Program-made: the position numbers and the translations under genes
Notes under the pieces: model-generated
The model's database searches: none
What the model was told of the DNA's origin: nothing
The model's input: the letters and a program-made list of their open reading frames with translations, nothing else
Source: Mariniphaga sp.
Lineage (GTDB): Bacteria > Bacteroidota > Bacteroidia > Bacteroidales > Prolixibacteraceae
Assembly (NCBI GenBank): GCA_019429205.1
Contig: JAHYIT010000004.1
Coordinates: 1-64,000 of the forward strand
Reading direction: 5' to 3'
Length of the DNA: 64,000 nucleotides
Shown: positions 19,584 through 29,029 of the stretch, in pieces
How the letters are laid out: each line of letters opens with the position of its first letter
How positions within the stretch are numbered: position 1 is the stretch's first letter

Positions 19584-20873
19584 ATGAAAGTATTAATGTT
19601 CGGATGGGAATTTCCTCCACATATTTCCGGTGGATTAGGAACAGCTTGTTACGGGCTAACCAAAGGTCTGGCATCTTTGAAAAACATGGAAGTACTTTTT
19701 GTAGTGCCTAAAGCGTTTGGCGACGAAGACCAGTCTGAAATTCAACTTATTGGAGCCAATAAAATTCCGGTTGCGCAAAAGGAATTCACTTTTAAAGAAA
19801 CCGGTACTAAAATGGATTACCTCGAAGTGCAGTCGGATGTAATTCCTTATTTGAGTGAAGATGAATTCTGGCAGTTAAAAAACCAGATTCTTCCCCCAAA
19901 AATTAAGTTTATAAAAACCACAGAGGGTTTAAACATTGATTTTAGCGGAGGTTACGGTATCAACCTGATGGAAGAAATAAAAAACTATGCAGTTGTGGCC
20001 GAAATTATTGCCCGCCAGAACAACTTCAATCTGGTTCATGCCCACGACTGGCTGGCGTATCCGGCCGGTATTGCTGCAAAAAAAGCTTCAGGAAAACCAT
20101 TGGTAATTCATGTGCATGCCACCGATTTTGATCGCAGTGGAGGAAACGTAAATCCCACGGTTTACGCCATTGAACGGGAAGGAATGGAAATGGCCGACAA
20201 AATTATTGCCGTAAGTAATTTCACACGGCAAACGGTAATTGAAAAGTACAATATTCCACCCGAAAAAATTGTTACGATTTACAATGCAGTGGAACCGGTA
20301 TCCAAAGAAAGCCAGTCGAATTTTAAAAAAGGAGTGAACGAAAAGCTGGTAACCTTTTTAGGGAGAATTACTTTGCAAAAAGGCCCGGAATATTTTATTG
20401 AAGCCGCTCACCTGGTTTTAAAGAAAACAGATAATGTGCGATTTGTGATGGCAGGCAGCGGCGACAAAATGAATGAAATGGTGGAACGGGTAGCCCAGTT
20501 GGGAATGGCCGACAAGTTTCATTTTACAGGATTTTTAAAAGGCGATGATGTTAACCGGATGTTTCAAATGACCGATGTGTTTGTGATGCCCTCTGTTTCA
20601 GAGCCATTCGGCATTGTGCCCCTGGAGGCAATGCAGGCCGATGTGCCCGTTATTATTTCAAACCAGTCTGGTGTTTCCGAAATATTGAACCACGCCATAA
20701 AAATCGATTTCTGGGATACTTTCGCTATGGCCGATTCTATTTACGGATTACTCACCTATCCGGCACTTGCCAGGTTCCTGAAAAAATCGGGCAAACAGGA
20801 AGTTGGTGGCCTCAAGTGGCACCACTCTGCCAGGCACGTGCAACATGTTTATAAAAGTTTGTTGAATGTTTAA
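19584..20873 (+). CDS. Glycosyltransferase, glycogen-synthase-like (ORF track start 19539; ATG at 19584 preferred)
   Basis: MKVLMFGWEFPPHISGGLGTACYGLTKGL; LVHAHDWLAYPAGIAAKKASGKPLVIHVHATDFDRSG; MPSVSEPFGIVPLEAMQADVPVI. Confidence 0.88.
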   Translation: MKVLMFGWEFPPHISGGLGTACYGLTKGLASLKNMEVLFVVPKAFGDEDQSEIQLIGANKIPVAQKEFTFKETGTKMDYLEVQSDVIPYLSEDEFWQLKNQILPPKIKFIKTTEGLNIDFSGGYGINLMEEIKNYAVVAEIIARQNNFNLVHAHDWLAYPAGIAAKKASGKPLVIHVHATDFDRSGGNVNPTVYAIEREGMEMADKIIAVSNFTRQTVIEKYNIPPEKIVTIYNAVEPVSKESQSNFKKGVNEKLVTFLGRITLQKGPEYFIEAAHLVLKKTDNVRFVMAGSGDKMNEMVERVAQLGMADKFHFTGFLKGDDVNRMFQMTDVFVMPSVSEPFGIVPLEAMQADVPVIISNQSGVSEILNHAIKIDFWDTFAMADSIYGLLTYPALARFLKKSGKQEVGGLKWHHSARHVQHVYKSLLNV

Positions 20874-22230
20874 CCACGCAAAAATGGAACAAGGAATGAA
20901 ATCAATATGTTTGTTTTTTCAGGTGCATCAACCGTTCAGGCACCGCAGGTACAGGTTTTTCGATATTGGCAACGACCATTATTATTACGACGATTATGCC
21001 AATGAAACCATCATGCGGAATATTGCAGACAAAAGCTACCTGCCCACCAACAAACTTTTGCTGAACCTGCTAAATAATCTAAACGGTCAATTCAAGGTAG
21101 CTTTTTCCATTACCGGCATTGCGCTGGAACAATTTGAACTTTATGCTCCGGAAGTGATTGATTCATTTCGCGAACTGGCCCAAACCGGTTGTGTAGAATT
21201 CCTTTCAGAAACCTATTCGCATTCACTGGCATCGTTAAAAGACAAAGCCATTTTTGAGGAACAGGTAAAACTGCACGAGCAGAAAATTATTGATTTGTTT
21301 GGCCAGAAACCAAAAGTTTTCAGGAATACAGAAATGATTTATTCTGATGACATTGGAGCGCATATTTACCAGATGGGATACAACGCAATACTCACCGAAG
21401 GCGCCCGTCATATTCTGGGCTGGAAAAGCCCCAATTTTTTGTATGTAAATGCAAACAATCCGCGATTGAAAGTGCTCATGCGCAACTATAAACTTAGCGA
21501 CGATATTTCGTTTCGCTTTTCAAACACCAACTGGTCGGAATACCCGTTAACTGCTGAAAAGTTTGTTGGATGGCTAAAAAAACTCGACCCCAAAGAAGAA
21601 GTGGTAAACCTGTTTTTAAGCTACGAATCTTTTGGTGAACGGCAGCCAAAAGAAAGTGGAATTTTCAGTTTTCTGGAACATTTGGTAAAACAGGTTGTAC
21701 AAGAAAAATCGTTGCAATTTTCAACACCGTCCGAAATGATTGAACAGCTTCAGCCAGTTTCTGTTGTAAGCGTTCCCCACCCCATTTCGTGGGCCGACGA
21801 AGAACGCGACCTTACTGCCTGGCTGGGTAACGAAATGCAAAAGGAAGCCTTTGATAAGCTTTACGCCGTTAGTAAGCGAATGGCAGTGTGCACAAGCCCG
21901 GAATTGAAAAAAGACTGGAATTACCTTCAGGCAAGCGACCATTTTTACTATATGTCAACAAAATTCTTTTCAAGTGGTGAAGTGCAAAACTACGTCAATC
22001 CTTTCGATTCACCTTATGAAGCTTTCATAAATTACATGAATGTTTTAAGTGACTTTAAAATGAAACTCAACACGGTTACTCCCGAAATTGACCTGGAACA
22101 TGATGCTGCTGAATTACACAGGCTTATTGTCATCAAAGATCAGAAAATAAAAAAAATGGAAGCAGAACTTCAAAGAATTCACAAGCGAAAACCAGCCAAA
22201 AAGAAAACAGAAAAAAAGAAAAAGTCTTAA
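20866..22230 (+). CDS. Glycoside hydrolase family 57 alpha-amylase-like protein
   Basis: SICLFFQVHQPFRHRRYRFFDIG; EFLSETYSHSLASL; FRNTEMIYSDDIGAHIYQMGY. Confidence 0.92.
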   Translation: MFNHAKMEQGMKSICLFFQVHQPFRHRRYRFFDIGNDHYYYDDYANETIMRNIADKSYLPTNKLLLNLLNNLNGQFKVAFSITGIALEQFELYAPEVIDSFRELAQTGCVEFLSETYSHSLASLKDKAIFEEQVKLHEQKIIDLFGQKPKVFRNTEMIYSDDIGAHIYQMGYNAILTEGARHILGWKSPNFLYVNANNPRLKVLMRNYKLSDDISFRFSNTNWSEYPLTAEKFVGWLKKLDPKEEVVNLFLSYESFGERQPKESGIFSFLEHLVKQVVQEKSLQFSTPSEMIEQLQPVSVVSVPHPISWADEERDLTAWLGNEMQKEAFDKLYAVSKRMAVCTSPELKKDWNYLQASDHFYYMSTKFFSSGEVQNYVNPFDSPYEAFINYMNVLSDFKMKLNTVTPEIDLEHDAAELHRLIVIKDQKIKKMEAELQRIHKRKPAKKKTEKKKKS

Positions 22231-22351
22231 GCTTCTCCCACATATTATTTCGTTGCCATACAATACAAATTTATCTTTAATTTCAGGATAGTTGTAAATA
22301 GAAAGTTTATTTTTGCACAACATATTTAGGGTCAAAAATTATATATAAAAC

Positions 22352-24928
22352 ATGAAAGCAGAAGACAAAAAAAATATTATATGGCCGGAGAACGGACATC
22401 CGGTCTGGAAAAAAATAATAGTTGGATCTCACCTTCCTAAGAGCCTTGAGCCATTGCGTGAAATTTCCAAAAACCTTTGGTGGGTATGGAACTCAAAGGC
22501 AAGTGAATTGTTTGGTTACATCGATAAAAACCTTTGGGAAGAACTTGATAATAATCCTGTAGTTTTACTGGAAGAAGTAAGCTATAAACGTTTTCAGGAA
22601 CTGGAAAAAGACCAGCATTTTATTTCTGAAATGAACGAAGTTTATGGCCAGTTTAAGAATTACATGGAAGAAAGAAAAGAACTGGGCAGCCCGCAGGTTG
22701 CCTATTTCAGTATGGAATACGGATTGCACGATTCGCTGAAAATTTATTCAGGCGGATTGGGTATGCTGGCCGGAGATTACCTGAAAGAAGCCAGTGACAT
22801 GAAGGTAAATCTTACAGCTGTAGGATTACTTTATCGTTACGGATATTTTAAGCAAGCCCTTAACCTGCATGGGGAACAGATGGCCAGTTACGAATTTCAG
22901 GATTTTTCGAAAATCCCTGTTCAACCTGTACTTGATGAAAAAGGAGAATGGCTGAAAATAGAAGTGGAATTTCCGGGCCGGTTTCTTAATGCACGAGTTT
23001 GGCAGGTTAACATTGGCTCTGTCAAGCTCTTCCTGCTCGATGCCGACCTTCCTGAAAACCTGGAACAGGACCGGTTTGTCACACACCACCTGTATGGGGG
23101 TGACAACGAAAACCGCCTGAAACAGGAAATACTGCTTGGCATTGGAGGAATCAGAGCCCTGAACAAGTTGGGTTACAATTCAGAAATTTATCACTGCAAC
23201 GAAGGCCATGCAGCATTTATCGGACTGCAAAGATTGTCGGATATCATGGAAAAACATGATTTGAATTTCCTCGAAGCAAAAGAGGTAGTCAAATCTACAA
23301 CAGTTTTTACAACCCATACGCCTGTGCCTGCCGGACACGATTCCTTCCACGACGACATCATTAAATTTTACCTGGAACCCTTCTCTAATAAACTGGGGCT
23401 TGAGTGGAACAATTTTCTTAGGTTGGGAAAGGCCAACAGCTACGAAGATCATTTCAACATGAGTTATCTCGCATCTAACCTTTCCCAGGGAATAAACGGT
23501 GTGAGTAAGCTTCATGGAGATGTAAGCAAAACAGTTCTAAAATCGCTTTACCAGGGATACCTTGAAGAAGAAATTGAAATTGGATACGTTACCAACGGGG
23601 TCCATTACTCATCATGGACTGCTAAAGAGTGGAAAAACATTCATAAAGAATATTTTGGAGAAGAATTCCCCAGAAACCAACTCGATTTTGATGTATGGAG
23701 CCGCATCTACAAAGCGCCGGAAGAACAAATCTGGAACCTCAGAAATACATTAAGAAAAAAACTCATTAAGTACATTAAAGAGCGTTTTTCAGACAACTGG
23801 ATTAAACGAAACGAAAATCCAAAACTTATTTCCGAGGTGATAGGAAAATTAAATCCGGATGCACTAACCATCGGATTTGCCCGCAGGTTTGCCACCTATA
23901 AAAGAGGGTATCTTTTATTCAGAGACCTTGAAAGATTGTCTGAAATTGTGAACAACCCGCAAAGGCCTGTACAATTCATTTTTGCAGGAAAAGCACACCC
24001 TGCTGACAAAGCAGGCCAGGATTTGATTAAATACATTGTTGAAATTTCCAAACGCCCCGAATTCAGGGGTAAAATTCTGTTTGTCCAAAATTACGACATC
24101 AACCTGGCCAAAATGCTGCTCCAGGGAGTTGACGTCTGGCTTAATACCCCCACCCGCCCGTTGGAAGCCTCTGGCACAAGCGGAATGAAAGGAGTTATGA
24201 ACGGAACTTTGCACTTCTCGGTTCTCGATGGATGGTGGGTGGAAGGCTACCGTAAAGATGCAGGCTGGGCACTGCCAGCCGAACGCACTTATGATGTACA
24301 GGATTTTCAGGACGAACTGGATGCCGAAACCATCTACAACCTGCTGGAAGAAGAAGTAATTCGCACCTTCTACGAAAGGAATAAGGAAGGGATTCCGGTT
24401 GAATGGGTTGACTCCATAAAAAATACCATTGCGCAGGTTGCTCCCCAGTTTACCACCGGAAGAATGATGCAGGATTACCACGATCGCTACTATTTGCCGC
24501 AACTTGAACGTTCAAAAAATATTAAAAACGAAAACTTCAAATGGGCAAAAGAACTGGCCGCCTGGAAATTTAAGGTAGCCGCAGTCTGGGATCAGATAGA
24601 AGTGGTTAAAACCGAGGTAGCCGAAGGAGTGAATAATCTAATGACCGTAGGCCAGGAATACCCGGTTAAAGTTGAAGTGGACATTAAAGGATTATCAAGC
24701 GAAGATATTGGGCTTGAACTGATAGTTGCGGAAAACGGCATGGAGGAAACTCCGAAAGTTGTTGAACGATTGAATTTCGATGTTGAGAGTTGTGAAAAAT
24801 CCATTTGCCGGTTTAATTTAAATTACCGGCCTGTTCATCCCGGATCGTTCAATTACGGGTTCAGGCTTTATCCGAAAAATGCCGGACTCCCTCACAGACA
24901 AGATTTCAAGCATGTGAAATGGTTGTAA
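22352..24928 (+). CDS. glgP: Alpha-glucan (glycogen/maltodextrin) phosphorylase
   Basis: AYFSMEYGLHDSLKIYSGGLGMLAGDYLKEASD; LNTPTRPLEASGTSGMKGVMNGTLHFSVLDGWWVEG. Confidence 0.94.
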   Translation: MKAEDKKNIIWPENGHPVWKKIIVGSHLPKSLEPLREISKNLWWVWNSKASELFGYIDKNLWEELDNNPVVLLEEVSYKRFQELEKDQHFISEMNEVYGQFKNYMEERKELGSPQVAYFSMEYGLHDSLKIYSGGLGMLAGDYLKEASDMKVNLTAVGLLYRYGYFKQALNLHGEQMASYEFQDFSKIPVQPVLDEKGEWLKIEVEFPGRFLNARVWQVNIGSVKLFLLDADLPENLEQDRFVTHHLYGGDNENRLKQEILLGIGGIRALNKLGYNSEIYHCNEGHAAFIGLQRLSDIMEKHDLNFLEAKEVVKSTTVFTTHTPVPAGHDSFHDDIIKFYLEPFSNKLGLEWNNFLRLGKANSYEDHFNMSYLASNLSQGINGVSKLHGDVSKTVLKSLYQGYLEEEIEIGYVTNGVHYSSWTAKEWKNIHKEYFGEEFPRNQLDFDVWSRIYKAPEEQIWNLRNTLRKKLIKYIKERFSDNWIKRNENPKLISEVIGKLNPDALTIGFARRFATYKRGYLLFRDLERLSEIVNNPQRPVQFIFAGKAHPADKAGQDLIKYIVEISKRPEFRGKILFVQNYDINLAKMLLQGVDVWLNTPTRPLEASGTSGMKGVMNGTLHFSVLDGWWVEGYRKDAGWALPAERTYDVQDFQDELDAETIYNLLEEEVIRTFYERNKEGIPVEWVDSIKNTIAQVAPQFTTGRMMQDYHDRYYLPQLERSKNIKNENFKWAKELAAWKFKVAAVWDQIEVVKTEVAEGVNNLMTVGQEYPVKVEVDIKGLSSEDIGLELIVAENGMEETPKVVERLNFDVESCEKSICRFNLNYRPVHPGSFNYGFRLYPKNAGLPHRQDFKHVKWL

Positions 24929-24940
24929 AAATTCAATAAA

Positions 24941-25513
24941 ATGAGTAAAAACATTCTGGGAAAAAAGATTAAAGAATACCGCGAATTCAGGCAAATAACC
25001 CGAGAAGACCTTGCCCTGAAAGCCAACCTGGATGCAGAACAACTTGAAAGAATTGAAATAAAGGGTGTGATGCCTTCGCTGGGGCATCTCATAAAAATTT
25101 CAAGAGCACTTGGTGTACGAATCGGAACTTTTCTCGACGATCAAGACCAGGTAGGACCGGCAATTGTTAGAGCAGGCGAAGAAAAATCGAGTGTTAGTTT
25201 TTCAACAAAAGACGAATCAACCCGGGAACACCTCAATTTTTTTTCGCTGGCACAAGATAAAGCCGGACGACACATGGAACCGTTTATTGTTGAAATTGAA
25301 CCGTCAAAAGATTCAGATTATAAGTTGTCGTCGCACGAAGGAGAAGAATTTATTTACGTTTTGCAAGGAAGCATTGAAGTAAATTACGGCAAGGATATTT
25401 TTCAAATAAATAAAGGAGATACCATTTATCTCGATTCGGTTGTGGCACACAATGTTCATGCGGCAAATAACCAGCCGGCAAAAATTCTTGCTGTCGTATA
25501 TACTCCGTTTTAA
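24941..25513 (+). CDS. XRE-family regulator with C-terminal cupin domain
   Basis: N-terminal HTH (KIKEYREFRQITREDLALKANLDAEQLERIE) plus cupin SSHEGEEFIYVLQGSIEVNYG. Confidence 0.9.
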   Translation: MSKNILGKKIKEYREFRQITREDLALKANLDAEQLERIEIKGVMPSLGHLIKISRALGVRIGTFLDDQDQVGPAIVRAGEEKSSVSFSTKDESTREHLNFFSLAQDKAGRHMEPFIVEIEPSKDSDYKLSSHEGEEFIYVLQGSIEVNYGKDIFQINKGDTIYLDSVVAHNVHAANNQPAKILAVVYTPF

Positions 25514-25550
25514 TTTATTTAGTCAGAAAATCTTTTGAACTTATAACTTC

Positions 25551-27203
25551 ATGCAACTACTTGATTTTACGCTGGGCGAAATATTAGAAAAATGGGCCTT
25601 TGAAACTCCTGAAAAGGAATTTATGGTTTATCCGGACCGAAACCTGCGATTTACTTATGCAAAGTTTAACGAGCGGGTGGATAATTTGGCAAAAGGCCTT
25701 TTATACATGGGCGTAAAACCCGGCGACAAGGTTGGAATCTGGGCTAAAAATGTTCCCGACTGGACCACTTTCATGTTTGCCACTGCTAAAATCGGCGCCA
25801 TTTTGGTTACCATCAATACAAGTTATAAACTTTCAGAGCTTGAATATTTGCTGAAAAATGCCGATGTAAATACACTCTGCCTTGCCGATGGCTACCGCGA
25901 CAGCGATTTTGTAAAAATGATTTTCGACCTGGTACCCGAATTGAAGCAACAAGCCCGTGGAGAACTCAAAAGTGAAAAATTTCCTGAATTAAAAAATGTA
26001 ATTTTTATTGGCCAGGAAAAACACCGCGGAATGTTTAATACGGCTGAACTTATTCTTTTGGGAAACCATGTTGACGACATTGAACTGGAAAGCATTAAAG
26101 AAAGCATAAAATGTCACGATGTGGTGAATATGCAATATACATCTGGAACAACCGGTTTTCCCAAGGGTGTAATGCTTACCCACCACAACATTTTAAACAA
26201 CGGTTTTGCAACCGGCCAGTGCATGAAATACACCTCAGACGAACGGTTACTGGTTTGCGTACCCATGTTTCACTGTTTTGGATGTGTACTTTCGCTTTGT
26301 TCTGTGGTAACTCACGGAGCCACACTTGTTTTTAACGAAGAATTTGATCCGTTGATGGTTCTGGCTTCGGTTCAAAAAGAAAAATGCACTGCACTAAATG
26401 GAGTACCTACCATGTTTATTGCCGAACTGAACCATCCGATGTTTGATATGTTCGATCTAAGTTCACTTCGAACCGGAATTATGGCCGGTGCATTATGCCC
26501 CATTGAAACCATGAACCAGGTGATGACCAGAATGTATATGAAAGATGTGATTATCGTTTATGGGTTAACGGAAACATCGCCCGGCATGACTGCTACCCGC
26601 ACGCACAATTCTCCCGAAGTTCGTTCAACAACAGTTGGGTTCGAATTTCCGAACGTGGAAGTGAAGATTGTGCATCCCGAAACCGGCAAGGAATGTCCGG
26701 CAGGAGAACAGGGTGAAATTTGCTGCCGGGGCTACAATGTGATGAAAGGCTATTACAAAAACCCGGAGGCAACAAAAAATGTGATTGACGAAGATGGCTG
26801 GCTGCACTCGGGCGACCTTGCCGTTAAAACCAAGGATGGTTTTTACAAAATTACCGGGCGCATAAAAGACATGATAATACGGGGAGGTGAAAACATTTAC
26901 CCGCGTGAAATTGAAAACTTTCTGTACCAGCTTCCGCAAATTGAAACGGTAGAAGTTGCCGGTGTTCCAAGTCCGAAATACGGGGAGCAGGTGGGAGCTT
27001 TTATCAGGTTGAAAGAAGGCCAAAGTATTACAGAAGAAGAAATCAAGGATTTTTGCCGCGGACAAATTGCCCGGTTTAAAATTCCGAAATACATCTTTTT
27101 TGTGAAGGAATTCCCAATGACCGCCAGCGGAAAAATTCAGAAATATTTACTGAGCAAGCAAAGTGTGGAAATGTGCAAAGCAAAAGGAATTGAAATAATA
27201 TAA
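25551..27203 (+). CDS. AMP-dependent acyl-CoA synthetase/ligase
   Basis: [74 protein letters not shown]. Confidence 0.93.
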   Translation: MQLLDFTLGEILEKWAFETPEKEFMVYPDRNLRFTYAKFNERVDNLAKGLLYMGVKPGDKVGIWAKNVPDWTTFMFATAKIGAILVTINTSYKLSELEYLLKNADVNTLCLADGYRDSDFVKMIFDLVPELKQQARGELKSEKFPELKNVIFIGQEKHRGMFNTAELILLGNHVDDIELESIKESIKCHDVVNMQYTSGTTGFPKGVMLTHHNILNNGFATGQCMKYTSDERLLVCVPMFHCFGCVLSLCSVVTHGATLVFNEEFDPLMVLASVQKEKCTALNGVPTMFIAELNHPMFDMFDLSSLRTGIMAGALCPIETMNQVMTRMYMKDVIIVYGLTETSPGMTATRTHNSPEVRSTTVGFEFPNVEVKIVHPETGKECPAGEQGEICCRGYNVMKGYYKNPEATKNVIDEDGWLHSGDLAVKTKDGFYKITGRIKDMIIRGGENIYPREIENFLYQLPQIETVEVAGVPSPKYGEQVGAFIRLKEGQSITEEEIKDFCRGQIARFKIPKYIFFVKEFPMTASGKIQKYLLSKQSVEMCKAKGIEII

Positions 27204-27217
27204 ACCAATTTTTACCT

Positions 27218-27925
27218 ATGATTAAATACAAACGCATTTTACTGAAGCTGAGTGGAGAATCGCTTATGGGGGACCAGAATTACGGCATTGATGAAAACCG
27301 CCTTAACGATTATGCAGAACAAATAGCAGAACTCGCCAACATGGGCGTTCAAATCGGAATAGTAATTGGTGGCGGTAACATTTTTAGGGGATTAAGCGGT
27401 ACCAGCAAAGGATTCGAGCGCGTAAAAGGCGACCAAATGGGAATGCTGGCCACTGTCATTAACAGTCTTGCTCTCAGTTCTGCATTAAAATCAAAAGGGG
27501 TATCCTGCAGAGTGTTTACGGCAATAAGGATGGAACCGGTAGGTGAATTTTATGCGAAAGAAAAAGCCATTTCAGCAATTGAGAAAGGTGAAGTGGCCAT
27601 TATTTCTGGTGGAACTGGAAATCCATATTTTACCACAGATACAGCCAGCGCTTTGCGCGCCGTGGAAATTGAAGCTGAAATCATGTTCAAAGGCACCCGC
27701 GTTGACGGAGTTTACACGGCAGATCCGGAAAAAGATCCGAATGCAGAAAAGTTTGAGAAAATTAGTTTCGATGAAATTTACAACCGGAATTTGCGCATAA
27801 TGGATCTAACCGCAACCACATTGTGCAAAGAAAATAACCTGCCGGTTTTGGTTTTTAACATGGATGAAATGGGTAATTTGAAAAAAGTAATTACCGGCGA
27901 AAATATTGGCACTATTGTGTATTGA
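27218..27925 (+). CDS. pyrH: UMP kinase
   Basis: YKRILLKLSGESLMGDQNYGID...IVIGGGNIFRG; MDLTATTLCKENNLPVLVFNM. Confidence 0.96.
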   Translation: MIKYKRILLKLSGESLMGDQNYGIDENRLNDYAEQIAELANMGVQIGIVIGGGNIFRGLSGTSKGFERVKGDQMGMLATVINSLALSSALKSKGVSCRVFTAIRMEPVGEFYAKEKAISAIEKGEVAIISGGTGNPYFTTDTASALRAVEIEAEIMFKGTRVDGVYTADPEKDPNAEKFEKISFDEIYNRNLRIMDLTATTLCKENNLPVLVFNMDEMGNLKKVITGENIGTIVY

Positions 27926-28033
27926 CGGCATTTTTTGTGCTTAACGGAACAAAATAAATTAAAAAATTTTCGTGTAAATATATTTTTTCTATATTTGCTA
28001 TCGATCAAAAGTTGGAAATTCAGTGCTTGACCA

Positions 28034-28597
28034 ATGCAAGAAGAAGTAAATTTTATTATTGACCATTGTAAGGAAAAAATGTGGGATGCCATAAAACATC
28101 TCGAAAAAGAACTGATTCATATCAGGGCAGGGAAAGCTTCGCCTGCCATGATGGACGGTTTACAGGTTGAATATTACGGTTCACTTACTCCACTCAATCA
28201 GGTTTCCAACATTAGCACACCCGATGGCCGTACAATTGCCATTCAACCCTGGGAAAAAAATTTGATTCCTGTTATAGAAAAAGCTATATTAGCAGCGAAT
28301 TTAGGTTTTAATCCTGAAAATAACGGTGAAATAATCCGTATTAATATACCGGCATTAACCGAAGAAAGAAGGAAACAACTGGTGAAACAAGCCGGACAGG
28401 AGGGTGAAACAGCAAAAGTAAGCATCCGCGCAGCGAGAAAAGAAGCAAACGAAAGTTTAAAAAAATTACTCAAGGATGGTTTGTCGGAAGACGTTGAAAA
28501 AGACGCGGAAGTAGAAGTTCAAACGCTTACTGATGATTTTGGGAAAAAAGTTGATATTTTAGTGGAAGCTAAAGAAAAAGATATTATGACGATTTAA
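28034..28597 (+). CDS. frr: Ribosome recycling factor
   Basis: HIRAGKASPAMMDGLQVEYYGSLTPLNQVSNISTPDGRTIAIQPW. Confidence 0.96.
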   Translation: MQEEVNFIIDHCKEKMWDAIKHLEKELIHIRAGKASPAMMDGLQVEYYGSLTPLNQVSNISTPDGRTIAIQPWEKNLIPVIEKAILAANLGFNPENNGEIIRINIPALTEERRKQLVKQAGQEGETAKVSIRAARKEANESLKKLLKDGLSEDVEKDAEVEVQTLTDDFGKKVDILVEAKEKDIMTI

Positions 28598-28650
28598 TTG
28601 TTTCTAGTTTTCTGTTTTCTGAACATTGTTTAATTGTTTTCATGGCTTTG

Positions 28651-28679
28651 AGGCAGCTTGTAGAAGCTGCCTTTTTTTT
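28651..28679 (+). terminator. Intrinsic terminator downstream of frr
   Basis: GGCAGCTT-GTAG-AAGCTGCC followed by eight T. Confidence 0.9.
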
Positions 28680-28749
28680 GTCTTTTTTCAACCTGAGACA
28701 ACAAAAAAAACCCACCCAAGGAGCAGGTTTCCGAACGAAAAAATAAATC

Positions 28750-29001
28750 CTATTTCTTCTTTTTCTTCATGGCAAGGTATCCCACAGCGGCAATTACAAT
28801 AACTACAACTACAATAATAATTACAGTAGTGCCAGAACCCGAACTTTGTGCCCCTTCGGCAAGCAGGTCCTGCTCCATATAAGAACTGTCCTGAACTCCC
28901 AGATTATCAATGTAAGTCCCTTCGTCCTGTGCTCTCAGCAAATAAGGGAAACTCAAAATACCGGCAACAATTGTTGCAATAAATCTTTTTAATGTTTTCA
29001 T
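28750..29001 (-). CDS. Small secreted/membrane protein: signal peptide, C-terminal TM and poly-Lys end; unknown function
   Basis: MKTLKRFIATIVAGILSFPYLLRAQ...GTTVIIIVVVVIVIAAVGYLAMKKKKK. Confidence 0.6.
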   Translation of the reverse strand: MKTLKRFIATIVAGILSFPYLLRAQDEGTYIDNLGVQDSSYMEQDLLAEGAQSSGSGTTVIIIVVVVIVIAAVGYLAMKKKKK

Positions 29002-29029
29002 CTCTATTCAAAATTAAGGTTATACTTTT

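Noticed and set aside
23915-24502. Minus-strand 195-aa ORF within glgP
   Set aside because: Antisense to a highly conserved phosphorylase; no recognisable domain.
2816-28597. Separation of rpsB-tsf from pyrH-frr by about 22 kb as evidence of a recent island insertion
   Set aside because: The intervening genes look like ordinary core metabolism with no mobility genes, and I recall no strict rpsB-tsf-pyrH-frr linkage in Bacteroidota.
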